Positions 1 through 8,867 of a stretch of 64,000 bases of DNA are shown piece after piece. Position 1 is the stretch's first letter. Every line of letters starts with the position of its first letter. Location of the stretch: contig NZ_CP083370.1 of NCBI RefSeq assembly GCF_017488845.2, forward strand, positions 3,214,501 to 3,278,500. Reading direction: 5' to 3'. Made by a program: the position numbers and the translations under genes. This DNA is from Ensifer canadensis (GTDB taxonomy: Bacteria; Pseudomonadota; Alphaproteobacteria; Rhizobiales; Rhizobiaceae). Under the pieces are notes generated by a model. The model was not told the DNA's origin and ran no database searches. It saw only the letters and a list, made by a program, of their open reading frames with translations.

Positions 1-602
1 CCGAGGCCACCTTCGGCCTGCCGGTCTTCCACCACCCGGACGACCGCACCGAGATGCAGAAGCTGCTGACGTCGCTGAAGCAGTTTCCCGAGCGCACCCA
101 TGTGGTCGGCGCCTATGCGCTCGGCAAGGCGCAGAGGGTGATCGCCCTTCTGCGCGAGCAGGGCTACGACCAGCCGATCTACATCCACGGCGCCTTGCAG
201 AAGCTCTGTGATTATTATCGTGGCGAAGGCATAGATCTCGGTGAAATCCGCCCGGCGACGCTTGCCGCCGACGAGAAGCAGGATTTTTCCGGCACCGTCG
301 TCATCGGCCCGCCCGCAGCCTTCGCCGACCGCTGGGCGCGGCGCTTCGTCGATCCCCTGGCGATCTTCGCTTCAGGCTGGATGATGATCCGGCAACGGGC
401 CAAGCAGCGCGGCGTCGAGCTGCCGCTGGTGATCTCCGACCACTGCGACTGGCCAGAACTGACGCAAACGATCCGTGAGATCGGCCCGGCGGAAGTCTGG
501 GTTACCCATGGCCGCGAGGAGGCGCTGGTGCGCTGGTGCGAGCTCGAAGGCATCGCCGCGCGACCGCTGCATCTCGTCGGCTATGACGACGAGGGAGAGT
601 GA
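1..602 (+). CDS. Ligase-associated DNA exonuclease, metallo-beta-lactamase/beta-CASP family (5' end cut off)
   Basis: Only the C-terminal ~200 residues are in the window; the frame is open from base 3 without a start, so the gene begins upstream. The visible part starts with EATFGLPVF, a block typical of the beta-CASP 'mRNA 3'-end processing factor-like' exonucleases that sit beside bacterial ATP-dependent DNA ligases, and later has ISDHCDWPEL and VWVTHG, which supply late metal-site histidines. The stop is 3 bp before the ligase start, so the two genes are co-transcribed and presumably act together in DNA end processing and ligation. The N-terminal HxHxDH metal site would lie outside the window. 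Family assignment is firm; the exact substrate is inferred from the neighbour. Confidence 0.85.
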   Translation, partial: EATFGLPVFHHPDDRTEMQKLLTSLKQFPERTHVVGAYALGKAQRVIALLREQGYDQPIYIHGALQKLCDYYRGEGIDLGEIRPATLAADEKQDFSGTVVIGPPAAFADRWARRFVDPLAIFASGWMMIRQRAKQRGVELPLVISDHCDWPELTQTIREIGPAEVWVTHGREEALVRWCELEGIAARPLHLVGYDDEGE

Positions 603-605
603 GCG

Positions 606-2219
606 ATGAAGGCCTTCGCCGAACTGCTCGACCGCCTCGTGCTCACCCCGCAGCGCAACGCCAAGATCCGGCTGCTGGCGGATTATTTCCGCACTACATC
701 TGATCCGAGCCGCGGCTATGCGCTCGCCGCGATCGCCGGCACGCTCTCGCTTGCAACCGTCAAGCCGGCGATGATCCGTGACCTTCTGCTCGAACGCATG
801 GACGAGGTGCTGTTCCGCTATTCCTACGATTATGTCGGTGACCTTGCCGAGACCGTGTCGCTGGTCTGGGAGCCGCCTGCAGGCGTGGTGCTCGACGACA
901 TTCCGCTCGGCGACGCGATCGAAAAGCTGCAGGCGACCGGCCGCGCCAATGTGCGCAGTGTCGTTCGCGACATGCTCGACCGGCTCGACACATCGGCGCG
1001 CTTCGCCTTCCTGAAACTCGTGACCGGCGGCCTGCGCATCGGCGTCTCCGCCAAGCTCGCAAAGCAGGCTCTGGCCGAGATGGGTGGAAAGGACGTCAGC
1101 GAAATCGAAACTCTCTGGCACGGGCTCGCTCCGCCCTATCTGCCGCTCTTCCAATGGCTGGCGGGAGAGGCGGAAAGGCCGGTGCTTTCGACGCCCGCCG
1201 TCTTCCATTCGGTGATGCTTGCCACTCCTGTCGGCGAAGGCGACCTCGACGGGCTCGACCCGAAGGATTTTGCCGCCGAATGGAAGTGGGACGGCATCCG
1301 CGTGCAGCTCGCCAATATCGGTGGGACCACACGGCTCTACTCGCGCAGCGGCGACGAAATCTCCGGTGCCTTCCCTGATGTGCTGGAGGCGGCCGACTTT
1401 TCCGGCATCATCGACGGCGAACTGCTGGTCGGAGGCACCGCCCGCACCAACCGTGCCACCCGGACCTTTTCTGACCTGCAGCAACGGCTGAACCGCAAGT
1501 CCGTCAGCCGCAAGATGCTGGACGAATACCCCGCCTTCATCCGCGCCTACGACGTGCTCTTTGCGGGCGAAACCGACGTTCGGGCGGAGGGTTTCCTGGC
1601 ACGACGGGCGATATTGAGCGACCTTGTCGAACGGGCCTCGCCGCAGCATTTCGACCTGTCCCCGCTCGTGCCGTTTTCCTCCTGGGAGGAACTCGACCAG
1701 CTCCGATCCGATCCGCCCGATCCCGTCATCGAAGGCATCATGCTGAAGCGGCTGGATTCGCCCTATACCGCCGGCCGCGCCAAGGGTCCCTGGTTCAAAT
1801 GGAAGCGCGCGCCCTTTAACGTCGATGCGGTGCTGATGTATGCGCAGCGCGGCCACGGCAAGCGCTCCAGCTACTATTCCGATTTCACCTTCGGCGTCTG
1901 GACTAAGATCGACGGCACGGAAACGCTGGTGCCGGTGGGCAAGGCCTATTTCGGCTTTACCGATGCCGAACTGGAAATTCTCGACCGCTTCGTCCGGGAT
2001 AATACCATCGAGCGCTTCGGCCCGGTCCGGGCCGTGCGGGCCGAACCCGATTTCGGCTTCGTCGTCGAGGTCGCCTTCGAGGGGCTGAACCGGTCGACCC
2101 GGCACAAGTCGGGCGTTGCCATGCGCTTTCCCCGTATTGCACGGCTGCGTCAGGACAAGCTCCCGCATGAGGCCGACCGGCTGGAGACCTTGCAGGCGAT
2201 GATCGATGGCAGATCGTGA
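606..2219 (+). CDS. ATP-dependent DNA ligase (LigB/LigC-like, exonuclease-associated)
   Basis: A 537-residue ligase that seals nicks through a covalent lysyl-AMP. The adenylation motif KWDGIR is visible with the nucleophile at Lys227, after an ~200-residue all-helical N-terminal DNA-binding region; EGIMLKR and WFKWKR are the later nucleotidyltransferase motifs IV and V, followed by an OB-fold C-terminus. The length fits the stand-alone family that bacterial annotations call 'cisplatin damage response ATP-dependent DNA ligase'. The ATG follows the exonuclease stop by 3 bp, so expression is coupled. In many proteobacteria a DEXH helicase and a phosphoesterase follow this pair; neither does here. 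Confidence 0.9.
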   Translation: MKAFAELLDRLVLTPQRNAKIRLLADYFRTTSDPSRGYALAAIAGTLSLATVKPAMIRDLLLERMDEVLFRYSYDYVGDLAETVSLVWEPPAGVVLDDIPLGDAIEKLQATGRANVRSVVRDMLDRLDTSARFAFLKLVTGGLRIGVSAKLAKQALAEMGGKDVSEIETLWHGLAPPYLPLFQWLAGEAERPVLSTPAVFHSVMLATPVGEGDLDGLDPKDFAAEWKWDGIRVQLANIGGTTRLYSRSGDEISGAFPDVLEAADFSGIIDGELLVGGTARTNRATRTFSDLQQRLNRKSVSRKMLDEYPAFIRAYDVLFAGETDVRAEGFLARRAILSDLVERASPQHFDLSPLVPFSSWEELDQLRSDPPDPVIEGIMLKRLDSPYTAGRAKGPWFKWKRAPFNVDAVLMYAQRGHGKRSSYYSDFTFGVWTKIDGTETLVPVGKAYFGFTDAELEILDRFVRDNTIERFGPVRAVRAEPDFGFVVEVAFEGLNRSTRHKSGVAMRFPRIARLRQDKLPHEADRLETLQAMIDGRS

Positions 2220-2223
2220 TCGA

Positions 2224-2330
2224 CTGCATAATTCCTTAAATCGGATCCGGTTTAAGGATAAAATTATGTAGCAAATTTAAAGCGTTACAGCGTCCTTCGC
2301 GCGTCTTATTTGACGCACGGCGCTGTAAAG
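2224..2330. repeat. Rhizobial interspersed palindromic repeat
   Basis: Two adjacent palindromes fill the gap after the ligase. The first is 2234-2257: CCTTAAA and TTTAAGG arms around a GGATCC centre. The second is 2286-2327: TACAGCG and CGCTGTA outer arms with inner GCGTC/GACGC pairing. This composite resembles the intergenic mosaic repeats that I recall being widespread in Rhizobium, Agrobacterium and Sinorhizobium genomes. It can also fold as a transcript-end hairpin for the ligase operon. A genome-wide copy count was not possible. Confidence 0.6.
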
Positions 2331-2391
2331 CGCGGAACCGGCGCGATCGATCGGCGTTTGAGCTATTCGAACGCACGCAAGGAGATGCGAC

Positions 2392-2580
2392 ATGCCTGCA
2401 AAATCCAAGGCACAGCAAAAGGCGGCCGGTGCAGCCCTTGCCGCCAAACGCGGAGACATGAAGAAATCCGAACTCAAGGGCGCGTCACGCGAAATGGAAA
2501 AATCCATGACCGAAAGCGAGCTTGAAGAACTTGCGGAAACCAAGCGCAAGAAACTGCCCGAGCGGAAGACGGCAAAATGA
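2392..2580 (+). CDS. Small basic DUF3008-family protein
   Basis: A 62-residue, lysine- and glutamate-rich protein beginning MPAKSKAQQKAAGAALAAKR, the hallmark of the DUF3008 family of short, probably disordered cytoplasmic proteins common in alphaproteobacteria and often called stress-related. AAGGAGATGCGAC, ending just before the ATG, gives a good ribosome site (AAGGAG). No catalytic or membrane segment is visible and the function is unknown. The downstream diguanylate cyclase frame stays open back into this gene, but its start is placed later. Confidence 0.75.
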   Translation: MPAKSKAQQKAAGAALAAKRGDMKKSELKGASREMEKSMTESELEELAETKRKKLPERKTAK

Positions 2581-2683
2581 CCTCCCGGCAAGCATAAAAG
2601 CCGGAACTAAAACACAATTGTTAATACCAATTTGGGATCATCCCGGTCGTTTCGTATCATTCGCACACCGCCGGGGTGATCTT

Positions 2684-5353
2684 GTGCTTGCCAGACATAT
2701 CTTCCACCTCGGGAAGAAGAAACTTTCCAGAGTTCTGACGCCGAACTACCTTCCCGCGATCATCGCCTCTTTCGTTGTTCTCGCGGCCGGCATTCTTGCG
2801 GACAATCAGAACCAGGTGGTCTCCGAAGCCCGCATGCGATCTCAAGTCGCCGACGAGCTCAACCCGATCCGCTCCAAACTCGAGGCCAGCATCAACGGCA
2901 ATATCCAGCTCGTACGGGGCCTGATCGGCACCATCGTGACCGAACCGGGTATGGACCAGGAGCGTTTTGCAGCTCTTTCGCGCAGCATCTTCACAGAGCG
3001 CTCGCAGCTGCGCAGCATCGCCGCGGCGCCGAACCTCATCGTGCGCATGGCCTATCCCTTGCAGGGCAATGAAAGGGCGATCGGGCTCGATTACCGCAAG
3101 AACGATGCCCAGCGCGCCGCCGTCATGAAGGTAAGGGACACCGGCAAGATGGTTCTCGCCGGCCCGGTGGATCTCGTGCAGGGCGGGCGCGGACTGATTG
3201 GCCGCTTCCCGGTATCGATCGATGCCGGCGGAGGCAGCAATCGCTTCTGGGGCATCGTCTCTGCCGTCATCGATGTCGATCGTCTCTACAATGACAGCGG
3301 TCTCCTCTCTTCCAAGCTGGGCATTGATATCGCGATGACCGGCCGCGACGGGACGGGCAGCAGTGGAACGGCCTTCTTCGGCGACCCCAAGGTTTTTGGT
3401 CAGGCGCCGGTTGATATGACCGTCCTGCTTCCCGGCGGCTCCTGGCACATCGCCGCCGTTCCCAAAGGCGGCTGGCCGCACACGCCCCGCAATGCCTGGT
3501 TCATCCGCGCGCTGATCGTTGCCGGCGGCCTGATGATCATCCTGCCGATGCTGCTGACGGGCCGGCTGATGAGCGAGCGGCAGAACAATATTCGCGCCCT
3601 CAGGCACAGCAAGGCGCAATTGCAGGAACTGTCGCACCGCCTGAAGATCGCGCTCGACAGCTCGCAGATCGGCATCTGGGAACTCGACATCGCCAGCGGC
3701 AAGCTGCTCTGGGACGAGCGGATGAAGGAGCTCTACGGAAAGACCGGATCGGTGCGCAAGGCCTATGACGACTGGAAGACGACCTTGCATCCCGACGACA
3801 TTGACCGCGCGGAAGAGGAGTTCGCCGAAGCCCTTGCGGCGGGCAGCGCCTACAATTCCGAGTTTCGAATCCGGCTACCGGATGACACCATCCGGCATAT
3901 CCGCGCCATCGGCTCGACCTATGACGGCGCCGATGGGCGCAAGAAGATCGTCGGCGTCAACTGGGACGTGACCGCCGACATCAAGACCCGCGCAACCCTG
4001 TCGGAAGCCAAGCGCCAGGCCGAGGCGCACAGCGCCGAACTGGAGGCCGCGCGCTACCGCATGGAGTTCAATGCCCTGCACGATCCGCTGACCGGCCTGC
4101 CGAACCGGCGCTTCCTCGACCAGGTACTCGCAGACAGAAGCCATCACTTCGAAGCGGAGGCAAGGCTCAGCATCTTTCATATGGATCTCGATCGCTTCAA
4201 ACAGATCAACGACACGCTGGGGCATGCGGCCGGTGACGAAATCCTGCGGCATGCAGCCGAACTGCTGCGCACCAACGCCAAGGAGAAGGACTTTGTCGCT
4301 CGCATCGGCGGCGACGAATTCGTCCTCGTCCGCCCGGAGGACAGCGCCGAGCCCGACGCCCGGCTGGCGTCATGCATCATCGAGGCAATGAGCGTTCCGG
4401 TTCGCTACAAGGACCAGGAATGCCGCATTGGCGTCAGCATCGGCATCGCGGCGCAGACCAAGCCGACCGACGACCTGGCGCAGATCCTCGTCAATGCCGA
4501 CATCGCCCTTTACGAGGCCAAGCGCCGCGGCCGCAATCGGCACGAGACCTTCACCGGCGACCTGAAGACTGCCGTGTTCAAGACCAAGCAGACCGCCGAC
4601 GAGATCCTTCGCGGTCTGGAACACAAGGAATTCATCGCGCATTTCCAGCCGCAGTTCTGCCCGAACACGCTTGAGGTCATCGGCGTCGAGGCGCTTGCAC
4701 GTTGGGACCACCCGACCAAGGGATTGCTGGGTCCCCACACCTTTCTCAAGACCGCCGAAGACATCAACGTCGTCGCCTCCATCGACCAGGCGATCCTGGA
4801 GCAGGCGCTGTTCCAGATCTATCGCTGGGAGGCCAATGGCATCCACATCCCGAAGATCTCGGTCAACCTCTCCTATGCCCGCCTGCACGACGAGGGGCTG
4901 ATCGGCCGTCTCGAACAGCTGCAGATCCCGCGCGGCCGCCTGTCCTTCGAGTTGCTGGAATCGATCTCCTTCGACGAGAGCGACGTCACGGTGCTGTCCA
5001 ACATTCGCCGGATCAAGGAACTCGGCATCGATATCGAGATCGACGATTTCGGCACCGGCTATGCCTCCATCCTCAGCCTGCTGAAGCTGACCCCGCGGCG
5101 CCTGAAAATCGATCGCCAGCTGATTTTGCCGATCCTGAACTCGCCGGCCGAAAGGCGCCTCGTCGAATCGATCATCGATATCGGCACCTCGCTCGGCATC
5201 GAGGTGATCGCCGAGGGCGTCGAAACGCTCGAGCACGCCCGCATTCTGCAGGAGCTCGGCTGCCACGGCCTTCAGGGCTATGCCTTTGCCCGGCCGATGA
5301 GCGCCAACGATCTTGCGACCTTTGTTTTCGAGCGTAGGTGGCAGGCCGCCTGA
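2684..5353 (+). CDS. Membrane CHASE-PAS-GGDEF-EAL cyclic-di-GMP signalling protein
   Basis: About 889 residues if translation starts at GTG 2684, with GGGGTG just upstream; an in-frame ATG at 2522 lies inside the preceding gene and would add 54 uncharacteristic residues, so the start is uncertain. Order: short cytoplasmic tail, membrane helix (~18-35), periplasmic CHASE-like sensor (~50-270), second helix (~275-295), PAS domain (SSQIGIWELDI), GGDEF domain with intact GGDEF at 542-546, and EAL domain with EAL at 669-671, DDFGTGY and AEGVET. Both active sites look intact, so it could make or break c-di-GMP. The inhibitory I-site position, five residues before GGDEF, reads KEKD instead of RxxD, which suggests weak or no product inhibition. 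A c-di-GMP-linked polysaccharide operon lies further right. Confidence 0.88.
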   Translation: MLARHIFHLGKKKLSRVLTPNYLPAIIASFVVLAAGILADNQNQVVSEARMRSQVADELNPIRSKLEASINGNIQLVRGLIGTIVTEPGMDQERFAALSRSIFTERSQLRSIAAAPNLIVRMAYPLQGNERAIGLDYRKNDAQRAAVMKVRDTGKMVLAGPVDLVQGGRGLIGRFPVSIDAGGGSNRFWGIVSAVIDVDRLYNDSGLLSSKLGIDIAMTGRDGTGSSGTAFFGDPKVFGQAPVDMTVLLPGGSWHIAAVPKGGWPHTPRNAWFIRALIVAGGLMIILPMLLTGRLMSERQNNIRALRHSKAQLQELSHRLKIALDSSQIGIWELDIASGKLLWDERMKELYGKTGSVRKAYDDWKTTLHPDDIDRAEEEFAEALAAGSAYNSEFRIRLPDDTIRHIRAIGSTYDGADGRKKIVGVNWDVTADIKTRATLSEAKRQAEAHSAELEAARYRMEFNALHDPLTGLPNRRFLDQVLADRSHHFEAEARLSIFHMDLDRFKQINDTLGHAAGDEILRHAAELLRTNAKEKDFVARIGGDEFVLVRPEDSAEPDARLASCIIEAMSVPVRYKDQECRIGVSIGIAAQTKPTDDLAQILVNADIALYEAKRRGRNRHETFTGDLKTAVFKTKQTADEILRGLEHKEFIAHFQPQFCPNTLEVIGVEALARWDHPTKGLLGPHTFLKTAEDINVVASIDQAILEQALFQIYRWEANGIHIPKISVNLSYARLHDEGLIGRLEQLQIPRGRLSFELLESISFDESDVTVLSNIRRIKELGIDIEIDDFGTGYASILSLLKLTPRRLKIDRQLILPILNSPAERRLVESIIDIGTSLGIEVIAEGVETLEHARILQELGCHGLQGYAFARPMSANDLATFVFERRWQAA

Positions 5354-5520
5354 CGCCACCTTCGGTCGGCTGCGACAGTTCGGCGCGCGCTCGAGCTGGC
5401 CAAAAATGACGCGATCTCACATTTTTCCCGCCATCGAGGCTTGGCAGCCCCCGGGAAAATCGTCATAAAAACATACGGCTGTTACCGCTATGCGGACCAT
5501 GACGGCGTCGTCTGCGACCG

Positions 5521-8520
5521 TTGCGTCAGCGATGGTCCTTGAGGGGCTTCGGCACCCAATCTCCAATATGCCCAAGAGAAGGGAACGATACGATCGAATA
5601 CGCGGGGAAATTGCTTTCTGTCTTCATCCTAGCCCCGTTTGCGGGGAGCCTCATTGCAATCTTCTTTCCGTCCGATCAACGCGGCGCAACGGCCTGGTTC
5701 GCAGGCGCGATCGCGCTGCTCTGCTTCCTCGTTGCGGTTTGCCTCTACCCCTTCGTCACCTCCGGCGGCGTTCTTCGCTATGAACTTGCCTGGATGCCCG
5801 AGCTCGGCCTCAACTTCACCTTGAGAATGGACGGCTTTGCCTGGTTGTTCACGGTGCTGGTGACCGCAATCGGCGTGCTCGTCGTGCTCTACGCCCGCTA
5901 CTACATGGCGGCAGAGGATCCGGTACCGCGCTTCTTTGCCCTGTTTCTCGCCTTCATGGGGTCGATGCTGGGCGTCGTTCTCTCCGGCAATCTGATCCTG
6001 CTTGCGGTCTTCTGGGAGCTGACGAGCATCGTCTCCTTCCTGCTGATCGGCTATTGGCACCACAATGCCCACGCCCGCGACGGTGCGCGCATGGCGCTGA
6101 CGATGACCGGCATGGGCGGGCTCTGCATGCTTGTCGGGCTTTTGATCATGGGCCGCGTCGTCGGCAGCTACGACCTCGACGTCGTGCTTGCCTCCGGCGA
6201 TACGATCCGCAACCACCCACTCTATGTCACGATGCTGGTCCTGATCCTGCTCGGGGCCTTGACCAAGAGCGCGCAGTTCCCGTTCCATTTCTGGCTGCCG
6301 CACGCGATGGCAGCACCAACCCCCGTCTCCGCCTATCTGCATTCGGCGACGATGGTGAAGGCAGGCGTGTTCCTGCTCGTCCGGTTCTGGCCTGTGATGG
6401 CCGGCACCGAGGCCTGGTTCTGGATCGTCGGGCTCGCCGGCCTGACGACACTACTGCTCGGCGCTTACTTCGCCATCTTCCAGCAGGATCTGAAGGGGCT
6501 TCTGGCCTATTCGACCATCAGCCACCTGGGCCTGATCACGGTGCTGCTCAGCCTCGGAAGTCCGCTCGCGGCGGTCGCCGCCGTCTTCCACATCGTCAAT
6601 CACGCGACCTTCAAGGCATCACTGTTCATGGCGGCCGGCATCATCGACCATGAGACCGGAACGCGCGACATGCGCAAGCTCGGCGGGCTCATACGCTACA
6701 TGCCGGGAACCGCAATGCTCGCCATGGTCGCCAGCGCCGCGATGGCCGGCGTGCCGCTGTTGAACGGTTTCATCTCCAAGGAAATGTTCTTCGCCGAAGC
6801 GATCGAGACGCACCAGGCCAATTTGCTCGATACGATGACGCCCTATGTCGCCACGCTCGCCGGCATGTTCGCGGTGACCTATTCGCTGCGCTTCATCCAC
6901 AGCGTCTTCTTCGGCCCGACGCCGAGCGATCTGCCCAAGATCCCGCATGAGCCGCCGCGCTGGATGCGGGCGCCGATCGAGTTCCTGGTGCTGGCCTGCC
7001 TCGTCGTCGGCATTATCCCGGCCATCACCATCGGCCCGTTCCTGCACACAGCCGTCGTGTCTATCCTCGGTGCCAGCACCCCGCAGTACAACCTTTCGGT
7101 CTGGCACGGCTGGAACCTGCCGCTGATAATGAGCTTCGTGGCGCTTCTCGGTGGCATCGGCCTCTATTTCCTGATGGGGAACTATCTGGCGACCAGCACC
7201 GAAGGGCCGCCGGTCTTCCGCCTGCTGCACGGCCAGCGCATCTTCGAGCGGGTACTGGTGACCCTGTCGTGGAAGTGGGCGCGCTGGCTCGAACAGAGGC
7301 TCGGCACGCGCCGACTGCAGCCGCAGATGCGGTTCCTGGTCTTCGTCGCGATCGTCGCCGGCGCCCTGCCGCTGCTGCTCAATCATTTCGAACTGCCGCC
7401 GCTTCTGGTGCGCGGCATCGATCCGGCCTTCGCCCTGCTCTGGGCGATCGGCATCGCCTGCGCGGTTGGGGCCGCCTACCAGGCAAAGTTCCACCGGCTG
7501 GCGGCACTCGTGCTTCTCGGCGGCGCCGGTCTCGTCACCTGCATCACCTTCGTCTGGCTGTCGGCCCCCGATCTTGCGGTTACCCAGCTCCTCGTCGAGA
7601 TCGTCACGACTGTGCTGATCCTGCTCGGCCTGCGCTGGCTGCCCAAGCGCATCGAGGACACGCAGGAATCAGAATTGCTGTCGCTGCGCGTCCGTCTGCG
7701 GCGCCTGCGCGACTTTCTGCTGGCCATTGTCGCAGGCGGCGGCGTGGCGCTGATCGCCTACACCGTGATGACCCGCCCAATGCCCGAAACCATCGCCAGC
7801 TATTTCCTCGAGCGTGCCCACAAGGAAGGCGGCGGCACCAATGTCGTCAACGTCATCCTCGTCGACTTCCGCGGCTTCGACACGCTCGGCGAAATCGCCG
7901 TGCTGGCGATCGTGGCCCTGACCGTCTTTGCACTGTTGCTGCGCTTCCGTCCTCAGGCAGACAGCCTTGAGGCGCCGGTACAGCAGCAGGTCCAAAATGC
8001 CTTCGACGACGATCATCCCGATCGCGCAAAGGGCGACAGCGTCGCCGAATATCTGTTCGTTCCATCTGTCATCATGCGCTGGATGTTCCCGGTCAGCGGC
8101 ATGCTGGCCGCCTATCTCTTCCTGCGCGGCCACGACCTGCCGGGCGGCGGCTTTGCGGCCGGCATCGCCATGTCGATCGGCTTCATCCTGCAATACATGT
8201 CGGGCGGCACCCGCTGGGTCGAGGAGCGGCTGCGCATCCACCCGCTGCGCTGGATGAGCATCGGCATCATCGTCGCGGCGGCAACCGGCATCGGTTCGTG
8301 GCTGTTCGGCTATCCGTTCCTGACCTCGCACGCGCAATATGTCACCCTGCCGATCGTCGGCAAATTCCCGCTGGCAAGCGCAATCCTCTTCGACCTCGGC
8401 GTCTTCTCGCTGGTGGTCGGGGCAACCGTGCTCATCCTGATCGCGCTTGCGCACCAGTCGATCCGCGCTCCGCGTGCCCATGCCCGTGCCGTCCTTCGCG
8501 CCGGAAAGGAGGCGAAGTAA
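5521..8520 (+). CDS. phaA: Monovalent cation/H+ antiporter subunit A, fused to subunit B (PhaAB/MrpA')
   Basis: A 999-residue inner-membrane protein, largest subunit of the Pha/Mrp antiporter that exchanges K+ or Na+ for protons. The N-terminal two thirds are the NuoL/MrpA-like core, with FWELTSIVSFLLIG (Glu166 counted from ATG 5521) and LTKSAQFPFHFWLPHAM carrying the conserved transmembrane lysine and histidine. The last ~150 residues (YLFVPSVIMRWMFP, LRGHDLPGGGFAAG, ILFDLGVF) are an MrpB domain, so this is the fused A' form of group 2 mrp operons. The first ~30 residues look unconserved; a later start such as TTG 5611 is possible. First gene of phaABCDEFG. Confidence 0.9.
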   Translation: MRQRWSLRGFGTQSPICPREGNDTIEYAGKLLSVFILAPFAGSLIAIFFPSDQRGATAWFAGAIALLCFLVAVCLYPFVTSGGVLRYELAWMPELGLNFTLRMDGFAWLFTVLVTAIGVLVVLYARYYMAAEDPVPRFFALFLAFMGSMLGVVLSGNLILLAVFWELTSIVSFLLIGYWHHNAHARDGARMALTMTGMGGLCMLVGLLIMGRVVGSYDLDVVLASGDTIRNHPLYVTMLVLILLGALTKSAQFPFHFWLPHAMAAPTPVSAYLHSATMVKAGVFLLVRFWPVMAGTEAWFWIVGLAGLTTLLLGAYFAIFQQDLKGLLAYSTISHLGLITVLLSLGSPLAAVAAVFHIVNHATFKASLFMAAGIIDHETGTRDMRKLGGLIRYMPGTAMLAMVASAAMAGVPLLNGFISKEMFFAEAIETHQANLLDTMTPYVATLAGMFAVTYSLRFIHSVFFGPTPSDLPKIPHEPPRWMRAPIEFLVLACLVVGIIPAITIGPFLHTAVVSILGASTPQYNLSVWHGWNLPLIMSFVALLGGIGLYFLMGNYLATSTEGPPVFRLLHGQRIFERVLVTLSWKWARWLEQRLGTRRLQPQMRFLVFVAIVAGALPLLLNHFELPPLLVRGIDPAFALLWAIGIACAVGAAYQAKFHRLAALVLLGGAGLVTCITFVWLSAPDLAVTQLLVEIVTTVLILLGLRWLPKRIEDTQESELLSLRVRLRRLRDFLLAIVAGGGVALIAYTVMTRPMPETIASYFLERAHKEGGGTNVVNVILVDFRGFDTLGEIAVLAIVALTVFALLLRFRPQADSLEAPVQQQVQNAFDDDHPDRAKGDSVAEYLFVPSVIMRWMFPVSGMLAAYLFLRGHDLPGGGFAAGIAMSIGFILQYMSGGTRWVEERLRIHPLRWMSIGIIVAAATGIGSWLFGYPFLTSHAQYVTLPIVGKFPLASAILFDLGVFSLVVGATVLILIALAHQSIRAPRAHARAVLRAGKEAK

Positions 8521-8867
8521 TGGAGATCATCCTGTCTGCCGCCATCGGCGTCCTCACCGCCTCGGGCGTCTATCTCCTGCTCCGCCCACGCACCTACCAG
8601 GTGATCATCGGCCTGTCGCTGCTCTCCTATGCCGTCAATCTCTTCATCTTCAGCATGGGTCGGCTGCGCGTGAATGCGCCCCCCATTCTCGAGCCCGGCG
8701 GCGTCGGCGATCTCTCGCGCTACACCGATCCTGTGCCGCAGGCGCTGGTGCTGACCGCGATCGTCATCGGCTTTGCCATGACGGCGCTCTTCCTCGTCGT
8801 ACTGCTCGCCTCGCGCGGCTTCACCGGCACCGACCATGTCGATGGAAGGGAGCAGCGCAGTGACTGA
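8520..8867 (+). CDS. phaC: Antiporter subunit C (NuoK-like)
   Basis: A 115-residue protein with three hydrophobic helices, homologous to NuoK/MnhC: TYQVIIGLSLLSYAVNLFIF and DPVPQALVLTAIVIGFAMTA are the family's core helices. The ATG shares its A with the TAA stop of phaA (TAATG), which implies translational coupling. It is part of the membrane complex that exchanges cations for protons; in the related complex I this subunit lines a proton path. Confidence 0.92.
   Translation: MEIILSAAIGVLTASGVYLLLRPRTYQVIIGLSLLSYAVNLFIFSMGRLRVNAPPILEPGGVGDLSRYTDPVPQALVLTAIVIGFAMTALFLVVLLASRGFTGTDHVDGREQRSD

Noticed and set aside
372..2168. 598-codon open frame on the minus strand opposite the DNA ligase
   Set aside because: Shadow of a G+C-rich real gene: composition is arginine/histidine/proline-heavy, with no motif, and the plus strand encodes an unambiguous ligase.
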